Assembly (NCBI GenBank): GCA_036675025.1
Contig: JAKFFN010000101.1
Location: forward strand, 25,813 to 89,812
From: JAKFFN01 sp036675025
GTDB lineage: Bacteria > Sumerlaeota > Sumerlaeia > Sumerlaeales > Sumerlaeaceae
Direction: 5' to 3'
DNA length: 64,000 bases
The notes beneath the pieces are model-generated. The model saw only the letters and a program-made list of their open reading frames with translations. It made no database searches and was not told the DNA's origin. Position numbers and translations under genes: made by a program. Shown piece by piece: positions 43,715 to 53,472 of the stretch; positions within the stretch are counted from its first letter, which is position 1, and each line of letters starts with the position of its first letter.

Positions 43715-46700
43715 GTGAAACATTGGTCGTACGTGGTAGCTGCGCTGATTCTAAACCTGTTACATGGCAATGGTGTTGCCAGGGGAATTGACCTGTCTGG
43801 CAGGAACGTTCCTTTCCTCGTAACTGATGCCGGTATCCTAACGGGTACGCTGGAATCTCGCTTCCTCCCAGGCGGGCGGTCAGTTCTGGCAAAGCCGGAA
43901 ATTCCTGCCGATGCAGTTCACCAGACTTATGCTCTCTTCGTACCCGGTGAAGCGGAAACAACGGTAACATTGAACGGCCGCACCTTGCCCATAGTACCTT
44001 TGCAGCGGGCAGATGGGCAACTTTACCTGGTTGACTCCATGTACCTGGCCGGGGGCGAAAACGCCGTCCGCATCGACAGGTCTGCTGAGCAGTCATGGTC
44101 AGGGCTTTCAATGTTCTCCCTTCGCGACTCAATCGAGGAAGCGCACTTTGCGGAAGTCTTTTCTGATCCTGATGCAACCGCCGCCGCCCTTGAAACGCGC
44201 GATGTGCAGCCGTCTCCCGCACAGACCGGCTACGACGTTCTCTGGTATGACTGCACGTGGGTGCCCGGCATCAACAGCGCCCGCATGGATCCGGGATCAG
44301 AAATGACAATGGGAGCGCGGGCAATCGCCGGGAATCTGCAGGCGATTGATCTGGATTTCGATCGCAACCTTTCCGGCAACGGCGGTTCCCCGATGACTAT
44401 CAGCTACGTAGATTCCGGCCCGGGAACTCCTTCACTAAGCTGGACTTACGATTCCGCGAACTTCCGCATACACATAACCCTGCCGACGCCATTGGCAGCG
44501 GGTAGTGAGTTTAAGGTGCGTGTGGGTTACTACGGCGCGCCCAACAGCGACGCTCCCAGCGAACTCTTCAACACAAACCCTATGTATGCCTCCACCACTG
44601 GCGCAGGGCGACCCGTGGTGTACAGTGTCAGCCAGCCCTACGGGGGGCGCCGATGGTGGCCGTCCAAAGACCATCCCTCAGATAAGCCAACCACAACGGT
44701 TCAGCGGATTGTAGTGCCGAAAACAACGGGTTACACACTCAGGGCCATCAGCAATGGCGTCCTCGAAAACGTGATCGATAACGGCTCCACTCTCACTTAC
44801 ATCTGGAGGAACGACTACCCTATCGCCACGTACCTTATGTCGTTTGCCATCAGCGACTACGAGTACCATGGTGGAACCTACACATCCCGCGACGGGCAGG
44901 ATACCATGCCGGTGGGTCATTGGATATATCCGGAAAACGAGGGCATCGAGGGCAACGGCTACCTGGGGACCATCCAGGTTATGAATTTCTTTGCCGACAA
45001 GTTCGGAGAATACCCGTTCCTGGATCAGAAATACCAGACGGCTACATGGAACATCAGCTATGCCATCGAGCACCAGACGGCCACGAGCATGCCTGCCGGT
45101 ATCAGCTCTGGCGTGGGCAATGGCCTGACCCGGCGGAACATACATGAGCTGGCGCACCAGTGGTTTGGAAACAAAGTCACCTGCGCAAACTGGGACCATA
45201 CGTGGCTCAATGAAGGTTTTGCCACCTACTGCGAGGCTCTGTTCTATGAGCATTTGCTTGGGCGACAGGAGCTCTTCAGCTATGTTCGCCAATGGAATCC
45301 GAGTGTAACGGCACCCGTCGTTGGCCCGAATTCGGACAGGTTCTCCAACAGCACCGTCTATCACAAGGGCGCCGTCGTGCTTCACATGCTGCGGTATGTG
45401 TTAGGCGACGAGGCTTTCTTTAATGCACTGCGCGACTACGCCGGCACCGGGTACACAACAGCCGTTTCACAGCCACCGGGTGCGCCGGAAAATTTTCAGT
45501 CTGTCGTAGAGCATAGCGCCGGCCTGACGACGGGAACGCTCGCTCCATTTTTCACGCAGTGGCTATACAGCCCTAATGGCAGCTACGCAGCACGACCGAG
45601 CTATAGTTTTTCGGCGGCCTACGATGAAGCAAGCCAACGTGCCCAGATCCGTATGGCGCAGCACCAGGGCGGCACACAATTTCAGATGCCAATCGACGTC
45701 CGTTTTACAAGCGCCGACAGCCAGACGACTACCGTCCGGCTCCCCATGGGAACGGCGAGCCTGGACATACATCTTGGGGAATTCGTCCCGGTGTCGGCAA
45801 AGTTCGATCCGGAAAACTGGGTTTTCAAACAACGGGCTGCGAGCATCAACACTGCCAGTCTGCCCGCTGTAGCACCGAACCAGTCATTTGCCTTCATGCT
45901 GCAGGGGGAAAGCGACGCTGAGGGTCTTACATGGCAGAAGCTGAGCGGATCTCCGGCCTGGGTTAATATCACTGCAGGCGGTGCGGTTTCGGGCACCTCG
46001 CCGTCGACCGGCACTTACCCACTAAACGTCCGTCTCACCGATGGCAATGGTGTATCCGCCAATGCTAACTTTGACCTGGTAGTAAGAGACGTGGAACCCC
46101 CGCCGCCAGTTGTGGTAAATGAAGTGCTATACGAAGCGTACGCCGTGGCCGACCTTGGGGAATACGTGGAGCTAAAAAACAACTCTACTTCCCCAGTCGA
46201 TATATCCGGTTGGCAGGTAGCGCTTATCAACGGCGGAACCGGCGAGCCAACAGCGGCAAGCGTGAGTTTGCCGCCGGGCTCCTCGATTCCCGCGGGCGGC
46301 TATTTTGTGCTGGGCAATTCCGCCACCATCAATCTCGTATTCGGAAACGTGGTGAAATATAATACGGGATGGTCAGACTCCATCCAGGACGGCGCACCGG
46401 ATGCAATCGTTTTAAAAACTGGGCAGGGAATGCTGGTCGATTCCCTTAACTACCGCGCCGACAGCGCGTTCGCTTCCGGCAGCCATACCGGCTTTGCCGT
46501 CGCCGAGGGCGGCACCGGCCGCGGACTGTCCCGCTCGCTCACAGATCCCGGAAACGCAGTACTCGCCCGGCTCCCTGATGGCAGCGATTCTGGAAGTAAC
46601 CTCATCGATTTTGCCATGGCACCGCCTTCTCCCGGGGCCGCGAACTCCGCCAATGTACCTCTGCCTTTTACTGATGATTTTAATACCGGTCCCCGGCCGG

Positions 46701-47419
46701 AATGGCGCCCCGCTTTTGATGGACCCGTTCGCACGGTAACCCCGGCCACTGCAGGCAAACCCGCTACCCAGGCGCCCGCCCCCGCCGGTGGAAATGTGCT
46801 CGAAGTCTATGACAGTTCAGGTGGTGGCGACGTCGTGTACCTGCCCGGCAATTTCAACAAGCTTAATGTGGAGGGTTATCTCTGGATTCCGCAATCGGTC
46901 TCGACCCAAGCCTGGTCCATCGGTATTGGCGTAGGCACCCGCGTTGAATCTGCCTGGTTCAGCACCACATCCGGCTTTGGAATGGAACACGGCCTTTACC
47001 TTGAGTATCAGAACGGCCCTGGCGTTGGACTTAAAGGCGGAAGAGTTCCAGACGCTGCCGGCCAGGCAAGGTTCTTTGTTGCCGATTCATCCGGCTCAGC
47101 GGGCGTCGGCAACAGCGGATTTACAGCATCTCAACTTGGAACCGCCGCCTCTCCGACACCATTTTCATGGCAGCCGTTCCGCCTGGTGCTGGACGTACCA
47201 GGCAATCGGGCGCTTGCTACGGTAGGATCACACCTGTTATACGATGGACCTGTACCCACTGCCCTCACGAACTGCGCCGGCGGCGTCACAATCGGCTTCC
47301 GGGAAAACCACTCCAGCGGGCCCAACCCCGCCAACCGTGAAGGTACCTGGATCGATAGTATCCGGGTAGACACCAATACTACCGGCAACTCCGGCATCGA
47401 GCATTTCTTTCTGTATTAG
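43715..47419 (+). CDS. Large secreted M1-family metallopeptidase with lamin-tail domain
   Basis: A 1234-residue exported zinc peptidase. A signal peptide (about 1-23) is followed by an N-terminal beta region and the M1-like beta-saddle. The catalytic domain has SYAIEHQTATSM in place of the GAMEN exopeptidase motif (Glu retained, MEH-type), then HELAHQWFG with His477, Glu478 and His481 and the third zinc ligand in WLNEGFATY near 500. An Ig-like or cadherin-like domain (PAVAPNQSFAFMLQG, ending FDLVVRD) comes at about 715-795. A lamin-tail domain lies at about 800-905 (VVNEVLYEAYAVADLGEYVE, LKNNSTSPVDISGWQVAL). A C-terminal beta-sandwich at about 985-1220 resembles a lectin-like jelly roll. The start is GTG 43715 with GAGGAG seven bases upstream. 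Likely cleaves peptides outside the cell; the tail domains may bind surfaces. It may be co-transcribed with the next gene, 19 bases on. Confidence 0.9.
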   Translation: MKHWSYVVAALILNLLHGNGVARGIDLSGRNVPFLVTDAGILTGTLESRFLPGGRSVLAKPEIPADAVHQTYALFVPGEAETTVTLNGRTLPIVPLQRADGQLYLVDSMYLAGGENAVRIDRSAEQSWSGLSMFSLRDSIEEAHFAEVFSDPDATAAALETRDVQPSPAQTGYDVLWYDCTWVPGINSARMDPGSEMTMGARAIAGNLQAIDLDFDRNLSGNGGSPMTISYVDSGPGTPSLSWTYDSANFRIHITLPTPLAAGSEFKVRVGYYGAPNSDAPSELFNTNPMYASTTGAGRPVVYSVSQPYGGRRWWPSKDHPSDKPTTTVQRIVVPKTTGYTLRAISNGVLENVIDNGSTLTYIWRNDYPIATYLMSFAISDYEYHGGTYTSRDGQDTMPVGHWIYPENEGIEGNGYLGTIQVMNFFADKFGEYPFLDQKYQTATWNISYAIEHQTATSMPAGISSGVGNGLTRRNIHELAHQWFGNKVTCANWDHTWLNEGFATYCEALFYEHLLGRQELFSYVRQWNPSVTAPVVGPNSDRFSNSTVYHKGAVVLHMLRYVLGDEAFFNALRDYAGTGYTTAVSQPPGAPENFQSVVEHSAGLTTGTLAPFFTQWLYSPNGSYAARPSYSFSAAYDEASQRAQIRMAQHQGGTQFQMPIDVRFTSADSQTTTVRLPMGTASLDIHLGEFVPVSAKFDPENWVFKQRAASINTASLPAVAPNQSFAFMLQGESDAEGLTWQKLSGSPAWVNITAGGAVSGTSPSTGTYPLNVRLTDGNGVSANANFDLVVRDVEPPPPVVVNEVLYEAYAVADLGEYVELKNNSTSPVDISGWQVALINGGTGEPTAASVSLPPGSSIPAGGYFVLGNSATINLVFGNVVKYNTGWSDSIQDGAPDAIVLKTGQGMLVDSLNYRADSAFASGSHTGFAVAEGGTGRGLSRSLTDPGNAVLARLPDGSDSGSNLIDFAMAPPSPGAANSANVPLPFTDDFNTGPRPEWRPAFDGPVRTVTPATAGKPATQAPAPAGGNVLEVYDSSGGGDVVYLPGNFNKLNVEGYLWIPQSVSTQAWSIGIGVGTRVESAWFSTTSGFGMEHGLYLEYQNGPGVGLKGGRVPDAAGQARFFVADSSGSAGVGNSGFTASQLGTAASPTPFSWQPFRLVLDVPGNRALATVGSHLLYDGPVPTALTNCAGGVTIGFRENHSSGPNPANREGTWIDSIRVDTNTTGNSGIEHFFLY

Positions 47420-47438
47420 AACCCACCCTCAGGTATAA

Positions 47439-50400
47439 GTGAAATTAATTGACTTCGCATCCAGCCATTCCAACAATTATGCGCTTTTTACTTTAGCGAC
47501 CTTGAAGCGATCGAGACAAGAGTTGGATACGAAATCCAAAGGGCATGAAACATCCAGTCCAGCGGCAAGCACGGCAACAACCGGGTCTTCTCCGCGTATT
47601 CGACGTGCCGAACTACTCTCCAGCTTTACGTTAGAACTTACAAAGGCAGACAGCCTAGAAACTGTCGGGTTTATGATCGAGCAGTTCTGCAGCAAATTGT
47701 GGAACTGGGACTCGTTCGTTTTTACTGTCAGGCGTGGACGCGGCAGCCAGCACTTCCGTTCTGTTCTGCTCATAGATACTATTAACGGTAAAAAAGTTAA
47801 CTGCACATGCGGGCACGAAACCCACACCGGCTACTCGGTCGCTTACGACGCTCTGCTGCAGGGTAACCCTGTCCTAATAAACCGCCACAATTTTCCGCAC
47901 GAGAATTCTGCTAACTGCTTCGGCACACAAACATCCTCTCTCAGCCTGGCGTATGCACCAGTTCGAGTTGCTGATCGAGTTGCGGGCATCATTTCCATTC
48001 AGAGCTACGCTGCAGACAAGTTTACGCAGCTCGACTGCGATTTTCTCGCCCAGATTGCTGACGCCGTTGGCCCGACTCTATTGCGCTGCCGCGCTGAAGA
48101 GCGCATCCATGGGTTTCTGACTCTGGGTGAACGGCTTAACCAGGTTGTCGACACGGCCGGCGTCGCACGCGTCGTCGCTAATACAGCCTCGTCGCTCATT
48201 GGCTGGGATTTCATTTCGCTGCACCTTTACGATGATGCACAGCAAACACTTTACATGGTGCTCGGCCTGGATCGCACGGAAAAGAACTGCCGGATCCTTG
48301 GTGAAGGAACTTACCGGGTACCTGATGGTGATTCACTCATCGCGGATGTGCTTGCGGGAGAAGTGGTTTCTTTTGACGTTCCTGCATTGTCGACCGCGCA
48401 ACTCGAGAAGCTGGCGCCTTTCGGCGACTGCCTGCCCTTGCATTCGTCTGTGATTCTCTCTCCCATCCGCAGCCTCAGTAAGATTATCGGCATTCTTTGC
48501 CTTCAGACGGTCGCCGAGGGCTCTTATGGATCGGATGAAATTGAGATTACCCGCGGGCTTTCAGACTATTGCAGCGGCGCCCTCGAGCGTTCATGGGCTG
48601 AAGAGAACCTCAAGCGCAGCGAGGAAAATCATCGGCTGCTGGTGGAAAACGTTAACGATGGAATTGTCATCAGCCAGGATGACAGGTTTGTCTTCTTTAA
48701 CCGGCGATTCCCGGAAATGCTGGGCTATCAATTCGAAGAGTTGAAGTCCAGGTCATACACAGATATCTACTCGCCCCAGGGTCTCGAAATATTGCAAGAG
48801 CGGGGGCGCTTGCGGGCAGCAGGCGCTGAAGTTCCCAACCGTTATGAAACCCTGTTTCTGAAAAAGAACGGCGAGACCATACCCGTGGAAGCAAATGTCA
48901 GCATTATGGAAAACTTCCAGGGGCGCCGGGCCACCTTTGCAGTGATCCGTGATATCAGTGAACGGAGAATCTACGAGGAGCAGCTCCAGAAATCTGAAGC
49001 AGAACTGCGGACACTGTTCAACGCGATGACTGACATTATTCTCGTGTTAGACAGGCAGGGACACTACGTAAACCACGGTTCTGCCGGCAACAATTTGTTG
49101 TTTACGCCATGGGAAGATCTCACCGGCAAATCGCTTTACGATATCTTTTCGAAGGAAAAAGCCGACTACTTCCTGGAACTTATCCACCGGGCCATAGATA
49201 CAGGGGAAACCCTGACTGTTGAATACGACATCAGTCTTTTGCCTGGTAGTCAAAAATGGTATAATGCCACAGTGTCACCCCTTTCCGATGATACGATTCT
49301 GATGGTTGCGCGTGATATAACGGAGCGGCGACAAACCGAAGAAGAATTGTTCCGCAGTAACGCCCGATACAAGGCACTTCTCGATGGAAGTGAAGATTAC
49401 ATATTTATGCTCGATAAGGATCTCCGGTTCATACATGTGAACTCCGCGGTTGAAAAGCGATATAATGCTTCTCCCGCAGATCGCATTGGAATGACTATTC
49501 CTGAGCTCTACGGCGGAAATATCCCCGACTATGTTAAACACATTGTGGATGTCTTTAACTCGGCCCAGCCCGTCACCTATGATGACGATGCAATAATACA
49601 TGGACAAATGATCTGTACAGAAACTGTCATCAGTCCGGTTTTTTCCAGAACCGGTAAGGTTGAAGCCGTCCTTGGTATCTCGCGAGACATCACCAGCCGA
49701 CGCCAGTCAGAATTGGCTCTTAAAGAGAGCGAACAACGGTATGCTGTGGCCGTGCAGGGAGCCAACGATGGCATTTGGGACTGGAACCTCGAGACTGACA
49801 AAATGTACCTGTCGCCACGCTGGTGGGCCATAGTCGGAAAATCCGATGACTATCTAGAAGGCGGCAACATCCCGGAGGCATGGTTACAGCGGGTTCATTA
49901 CGCCGACCTGCTTCAACTGCGGGAAAAGATTATAGACCACATTAACGGCCGAACGCCTCATCTGCAGGATGAGCACCGAATCCTGCACGCCGACGGTTCC
50001 TACCGCTGGGTTCTGTGTCGTGGCCTGTGCGTAAGAGATAGCGCTGGCAAGGCGCTGCAAATGGCCGGATCAATGAGCGACATCACAGACAGGAAGCTAG
50101 CGGAAGAGAAACTACATTTCGGAGCCACCCATGACATTTTGACTTTATTGCCAAACAGGTCTTACTTTCTGGATCACCTGGGCAAAGCAATGGCTCGCAG
50201 CCGCCGGATGAAATCCGGCGCAGATCATTTTGCGGTGCTGTTCCTTGATCTAGATCGCTTCAAGGTCATCAACGACAGCCTGGGTCACCTGTCTGGAGAT
50301 GAACTTATCATAACAATGGCCAAGCGCCTGGAAACCTGCGTGCGGCCCGGCGACACCGTAGCGCGTATGGGCGGAGATGAATTTACAGTATTGCTCGAAG

Positions 50401-51434
50401 GCATTGCCCATCGCAGCGATGCAACGCGCGTGGCCGAAAGAATTCTATCCGCCCTGTCGACTCCAGTTAATATCAGTGGGTTCAACGTACAGACGACCGC
50501 CAGCATTGGCATCGCTTTCGACATACCCGATTACGCCAAGCCGGACGATCTGCTGCGCGACGCTGACACTGCAATGTATCGAGCCAAGGGAACCGGGCGA
50601 AACCGCTACCAGGTTTTTGATCAGCAAATGCATTCCAATGTTATGAAACAGTTGCAGTGGGAAGCTGATCTGCGTCACGCTGTGGAGCGGCAGGATTTCG
50701 TCATGCACTACCAGCCTGTCTACGTACTTAAGACAGGCCGGCTCAGTGGGTTCGAAGGCCTCATTCGCTGGAACCATCCTGAAAAAGGACTGGTCTATCC
50801 CAACGACTTTATATCAATCTGTGAAGAGAGCGGACTTATAATACCCATCGGGTGGTGGGTGATAGAGGAAACCATCCGTGCAGCAGCCCGGTGGAATAAA
50901 AACCGTGATGATCAGCCGCCAATTTGCGTCAGTATCAATCTCAGCCCACGTCAGTTCTACCAGCCCGATTTGCTCTCCAGGCTTAATGCCAGCGTTCAGA
51001 ATGCAGGGGCCAGGCCCGAACAGATCATCCTCGAAATAATCGAGAACAGCCTCCTGGATGATTCCCAGAACGTAGCCGATACCTTCCGCACTCTCCGCGA
51101 TGCCGGCTTCCGCCTCGACCTCGATGATTTTGGAACCGGGTATTCGTCTCTGTCATACCTGAGCCGCTACCCTCTCGATATGCTTAAGATTGACCGCAGT
51201 TTTGTGGCCAACCTGGGCAAGGCGGAACAGAGCCGCCAGATTGTCAATGCGATGATCGCCCTCGCGCGCGGGCTTGGCCTGGCGGTTACAGCCGAAGGCG
51301 TGGAAACAGCCGAGCAATACCAGGCGCTGCTGGAAATGGAATGCGACTGGGCGCAGGGTTATTTCTTTAGTAAGCCGGTACCCTTCGAAGAAACCCTTGA
51401 GATTCTCCGCCGGGATTTAGAAACCAGAATATGA
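47439..51434 (+). CDS. Multi-sensor GGDEF-EAL protein (GAF-GAF-PAS x4-GGDEF-EAL)
   Basis: A 1331-residue cytosolic cyclic di-GMP enzyme without membrane helices. Two GAF domains span about 60-220 and 225-385. At least four PAS units follow between about 390 and 885 (GIVISQDDRFVFFNRRFPEM, DIILVLDRQGHYVNHG, DYIFMLDKDLRFIHVNSAVE, and a PAS-PAC ending WVLCRGLCVRDSAGK). The GGDEF domain contains LTLLPNRSYFLDHL and GGDEF at 978-982, an active-type signature. The EAL domain has EGL at 1106-1108, DDFGTGYSSLSYL, LKIDRSFV and a late AEGVETAEQ with QGYFFSKP, so both activities could be functional. The GTG at 47439 has a weak site. Its last four bases overlap the next gene's ATG. The first GAF holds a CTCGHETHTG Cys/His cluster that could bind metal (inference). 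Confidence 0.93.
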   Translation: MKLIDFASSHSNNYALFTLATLKRSRQELDTKSKGHETSSPAASTATTGSSPRIRRAELLSSFTLELTKADSLETVGFMIEQFCSKLWNWDSFVFTVRRGRGSQHFRSVLLIDTINGKKVNCTCGHETHTGYSVAYDALLQGNPVLINRHNFPHENSANCFGTQTSSLSLAYAPVRVADRVAGIISIQSYAADKFTQLDCDFLAQIADAVGPTLLRCRAEERIHGFLTLGERLNQVVDTAGVARVVANTASSLIGWDFISLHLYDDAQQTLYMVLGLDRTEKNCRILGEGTYRVPDGDSLIADVLAGEVVSFDVPALSTAQLEKLAPFGDCLPLHSSVILSPIRSLSKIIGILCLQTVAEGSYGSDEIEITRGLSDYCSGALERSWAEENLKRSEENHRLLVENVNDGIVISQDDRFVFFNRRFPEMLGYQFEELKSRSYTDIYSPQGLEILQERGRLRAAGAEVPNRYETLFLKKNGETIPVEANVSIMENFQGRRATFAVIRDISERRIYEEQLQKSEAELRTLFNAMTDIILVLDRQGHYVNHGSAGNNLLFTPWEDLTGKSLYDIFSKEKADYFLELIHRAIDTGETLTVEYDISLLPGSQKWYNATVSPLSDDTILMVARDITERRQTEEELFRSNARYKALLDGSEDYIFMLDKDLRFIHVNSAVEKRYNASPADRIGMTIPELYGGNIPDYVKHIVDVFNSAQPVTYDDDAIIHGQMICTETVISPVFSRTGKVEAVLGISRDITSRRQSELALKESEQRYAVAVQGANDGIWDWNLETDKMYLSPRWWAIVGKSDDYLEGGNIPEAWLQRVHYADLLQLREKIIDHINGRTPHLQDEHRILHADGSYRWVLCRGLCVRDSAGKALQMAGSMSDITDRKLAEEKLHFGATHDILTLLPNRSYFLDHLGKAMARSRRMKSGADHFAVLFLDLDRFKVINDSLGHLSGDELIITMAKRLETCVRPGDTVARMGGDEFTVLLEGIAHRSDATRVAERILSALSTPVNISGFNVQTTASIGIAFDIPDYAKPDDLLRDADTAMYRAKGTGRNRYQVFDQQMHSNVMKQLQWEADLRHAVERQDFVMHYQPVYVLKTGRLSGFEGLIRWNHPEKGLVYPNDFISICEESGLIIPIGWWVIEETIRAAARWNKNRDDQPPICVSINLSPRQFYQPDLLSRLNASVQNAGARPEQIILEIIENSLLDDSQNVADTFRTLRDAGFRLDLDDFGTGYSSLSYLSRYPLDMLKIDRSFVANLGKAEQSRQIVNAMIALARGLGLAVTAEGVETAEQYQALLEMECDWAQGYFFSKPVPFEETLEILRRDLETRI

Positions 51435-51934
51435 GCCTGCAAGCTGAGCCTTCATTACCTGCGCTTGTTCTTTTCAGCCACGGCTCCCTGCTCTGCGGCT
51501 CGGGAATCACGATCAACGCTCATGCCGATCGTCTCAGGGCCAGCGGACGTTATCTTACTGTAGAACCGGGCTACCTCAACTACTCAAAGCCAGCCATTGA
51601 AGAAGCCATTGCCCGCTGTGCTGCCGCCGGTGCTGATCATATAATAATCGTCCCCTATTTTCTCGTCGCAGGTAAATTTGTGGTTGAAGACTTGCCAGAC
51701 CGATTACGTCGCGCTACCGCAGATTACTCGCAGATCCGGTTCACACTGGCGCGCGCCCTTGAAGATGCCGCTCCCCTGGCAGATGCAATTGAAGACCTGG
51801 TGCAGACAGCCGTGCCGCCGGCGAACTGGCAGACACGCGCGATTCGTCGGGCCCATGAGTTGTGCGAACTTCGGGTAGACTGCCCGCTTTATGGTTCGCC
51901 GCTTTGCCGGAAAGGATCGACCGATGCCCGATAA
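51431..51934 (+). CDS. CbiX/SirB-like chelatase, first copy (second active-site His missing)
   Basis: A 167-residue protein of the class II chelatase fold that inserts cobalt or iron into sirohydrochlorin. LVLFSHGS places the first catalytic His at position 17, and DHIIIVPYFLVAGKFVVEDL is the counterpart of the FLxxGxHxxxD segment. At the position of the second metal-binding His there is Phe83. The tail carries three Cys (CELRVDCPLYGSPLC), which could bind metal. The ATG overlaps the stop of the GGDEF-EAL gene (ATGA) and its end overlaps the start of the second copy by 11 bases, so all three genes are translationally coupled. It may be a partner or regulatory half of a heterodimer with the next protein (inference). 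Confidence 0.8.
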   Translation: MSLQAEPSLPALVLFSHGSLLCGSGITINAHADRLRASGRYLTVEPGYLNYSKPAIEEAIARCAAAGADHIIIVPYFLVAGKFVVEDLPDRLRRATADYSQIRFTLARALEDAAPLADAIEDLVQTAVPPANWQTRAIRRAHELCELRVDCPLYGSPLCRKGSTDAR

Positions 51935-52313
51935 CTCGCGCACTGCGCTCATCCTGATTCTCCATGGCAGCCCCCGTGAAGAGGCTAATGCGCCGGCCAT
52001 CCGCCTGGCTTCCCAACTCGAAAAAAGTGGCCGGTACGGCAAGGTTAAGGTCGCCTACATGGAATGCAACGAACCCGCCATTTGCCAGGCTATTGAAGAA
52101 TGCGCACACGAGGAAATCACTCGTGTTATTGCGCTACCATGGTTCCTCCATGCCGGCCGCCATCTCGTCCTGGATGTACCGTCACTCCTGGCAGATGCAG
52201 CTGCGCGCAACCCAAACCTGGAAATCACGATCACTGACCCCATCGGAAGCTCACCGCGGCTGTCGGAGGCATTGGCTTTTCGCGCCAGGGAAGCTTCAGA
52301 AGGTGCAGATTAA
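51924..52313 (+). CDS. CbiX/SirB-like chelatase, second copy (both His present)
   Basis: A 129-residue, short CbiX-type protein. LILHGS gives His14 and ALPWFLHAGRHLVLDVP gives His80, the two residues that hold the metal in small archaeal CbiX proteins. The start is ATG 51924 with AAAGGA about nine bases upstream; an upstream in-frame ATG has no better support. No other cobalamin or siroheme gene is near, so the coupling to a cyclic di-GMP enzyme is odd. The end of the protein (SSPRLSEALAFRAREASEG) is standard. It converges with the hybrid kinase gene, 25 bases apart. Confidence 0.84.
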   Translation: MPDNSRTALILILHGSPREEANAPAIRLASQLEKSGRYGKVKVAYMECNEPAICQAIEECAHEEITRVIALPWFLHAGRHLVLDVPSLLADAAARNPNLEITITDPIGSSPRLSEALAFRAREASEGAD

Positions 52314-52338
52314 AACAGTCAGCGCTGAAATCCCAACT

Positions 52339-53472
52339 CTACCGTGAAGCGGCCGCTTCGTCAGCACTGGGCACAGCAGAAGGAACTTCCACCTGCCGCT
52401 TTAGCGCGAACCAGAAACACGCTCCGCCCTCAGGGTTGTTTTCTGCCCCGATTTCACCGTCGTGCAGATCAATGAGCTTTTTGCAAATGGCAAGCCCGAG
52501 CCCGCTGCTGCTTTCTGGCCCTGTTGGCTTTCTACTGAGTTTGCCCATATGCACAAACACCTTTTCCAGGTCGGTTTCCGAAAGCCCGGGTCCATGATCG
52601 CGCACTATGAACCGTACCATGTCCCCGCCGCACCCGATGCTGACCTGCACCTGCCCCTCGGGCGGGTTAAATTTCAGCGCGTTGCCCACAAGATTCTGAA
52701 TCACCTGCTCAAGCCGTGCGGGGTCTCCTACCGTGAGTGCGGATTTGTCGGTGCAGCTCCCGGCAAACGTCAGATTAATCCGTTTTTCCGCGGCATAAGG
52801 CTGGTAGTTTTCCACCACTTTACGGCCTAACTCGTTCATGTCAATCTGCTCTGGGTTCAGCTTGATGTGGCCGTCTTCCACCGCCTGGAAATCCAAAAAG
52901 TCCGCAATAATCTTCTGCATATTTTTCGAATGCTGGGCGATGCGGTTTACCATGTCCATTGCCTCTTCAGACATTACGCTGCCTACGGGCACTTTGTTGG
53001 CGATCAGGTAGGCCTGGCACACAATAACAAACAGCGGATTCTTCAGGTCGTGACTCGCCATCCCAAGGAACTCGTCTTTAAGCTTAAACAGTTCTTTCAG
53101 CTTCAGGTGCGTATCAATGCGCGCCAGCAGCACACTGAAGTCGATGGGTTTTGTAACGTAATCATTAGCGCCCAGCGTAAGCGCAGAAACGACATCTTCA
53201 CTTTGCGTTTTAGCTGTTGCCATAATCACGGGTAGTTCCGCAGGGCTAAACCGCTTCCGCACGGTCTCCAGTACTTCCATACCTGTGATTTCAGGCATCA
53301 TGATATCCAGCAGAACAAGGTCGAAGCTGTCGCTCTCTATCAGCTCAAGTGCGCGGCGTCCCCCGTCCGCCATCTCAACTTGGAAACCTTTGCGGCTCAA
53401 CCGCCGAGTCAGCATTTCCCGGTTCAGGTCGTTATCATCAACTACCAGCAGGCGGCCGGTCACCGTTTTCAT
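52339..53472 (-). CDS. Response regulator-histidine kinase hybrid (REC-HisKA-HATPase)
   Basis: A 377-residue cytosolic protein with an N-terminal receiver and a histidine kinase core. The receiver has phospho-acceptor Asp56 (LVLLDIMMP) and VTKP. The dimerisation helix carries MASHDLKNPL with His141, and the ATPase has NLVGNALKFN, DHGPGLS and GLGLAI. There is no sensor or membrane segment, so the receiver itself probably gates the kinase. I start it at ATG 53472 because AAGGA is suitably spaced for it; an ATG three codons earlier touches the ribosome site. It overlaps the end of the upstream receiver gene by 35 bases, so the two are co-expressed. The final 15 residues are a Ser/Ala-rich tail. 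Confidence 0.92.
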   Translation of the reverse strand: MKTVTGRLLVVDDNDLNREMLTRRLSRKGFQVEMADGGRRALELIESDSFDLVLLDIMMPEITGMEVLETVRKRFSPAELPVIMATAKTQSEDVVSALTLGANDYVTKPIDFSVLLARIDTHLKLKELFKLKDEFLGMASHDLKNPLFVIVCQAYLIANKVPVGSVMSEEAMDMVNRIAQHSKNMQKIIADFLDFQAVEDGHIKLNPEQIDMNELGRKVVENYQPYAAEKRINLTFAGSCTDKSALTVGDPARLEQVIQNLVGNALKFNPPEGQVQVSIGCGGDMVRFIVRDHGPGLSETDLEKVFVHMGKLSRKPTGPESSSGLGLAICKKLIDLHDGEIGAENNPEGGACFWFALKRQVEVPSAVPSADEAAASR

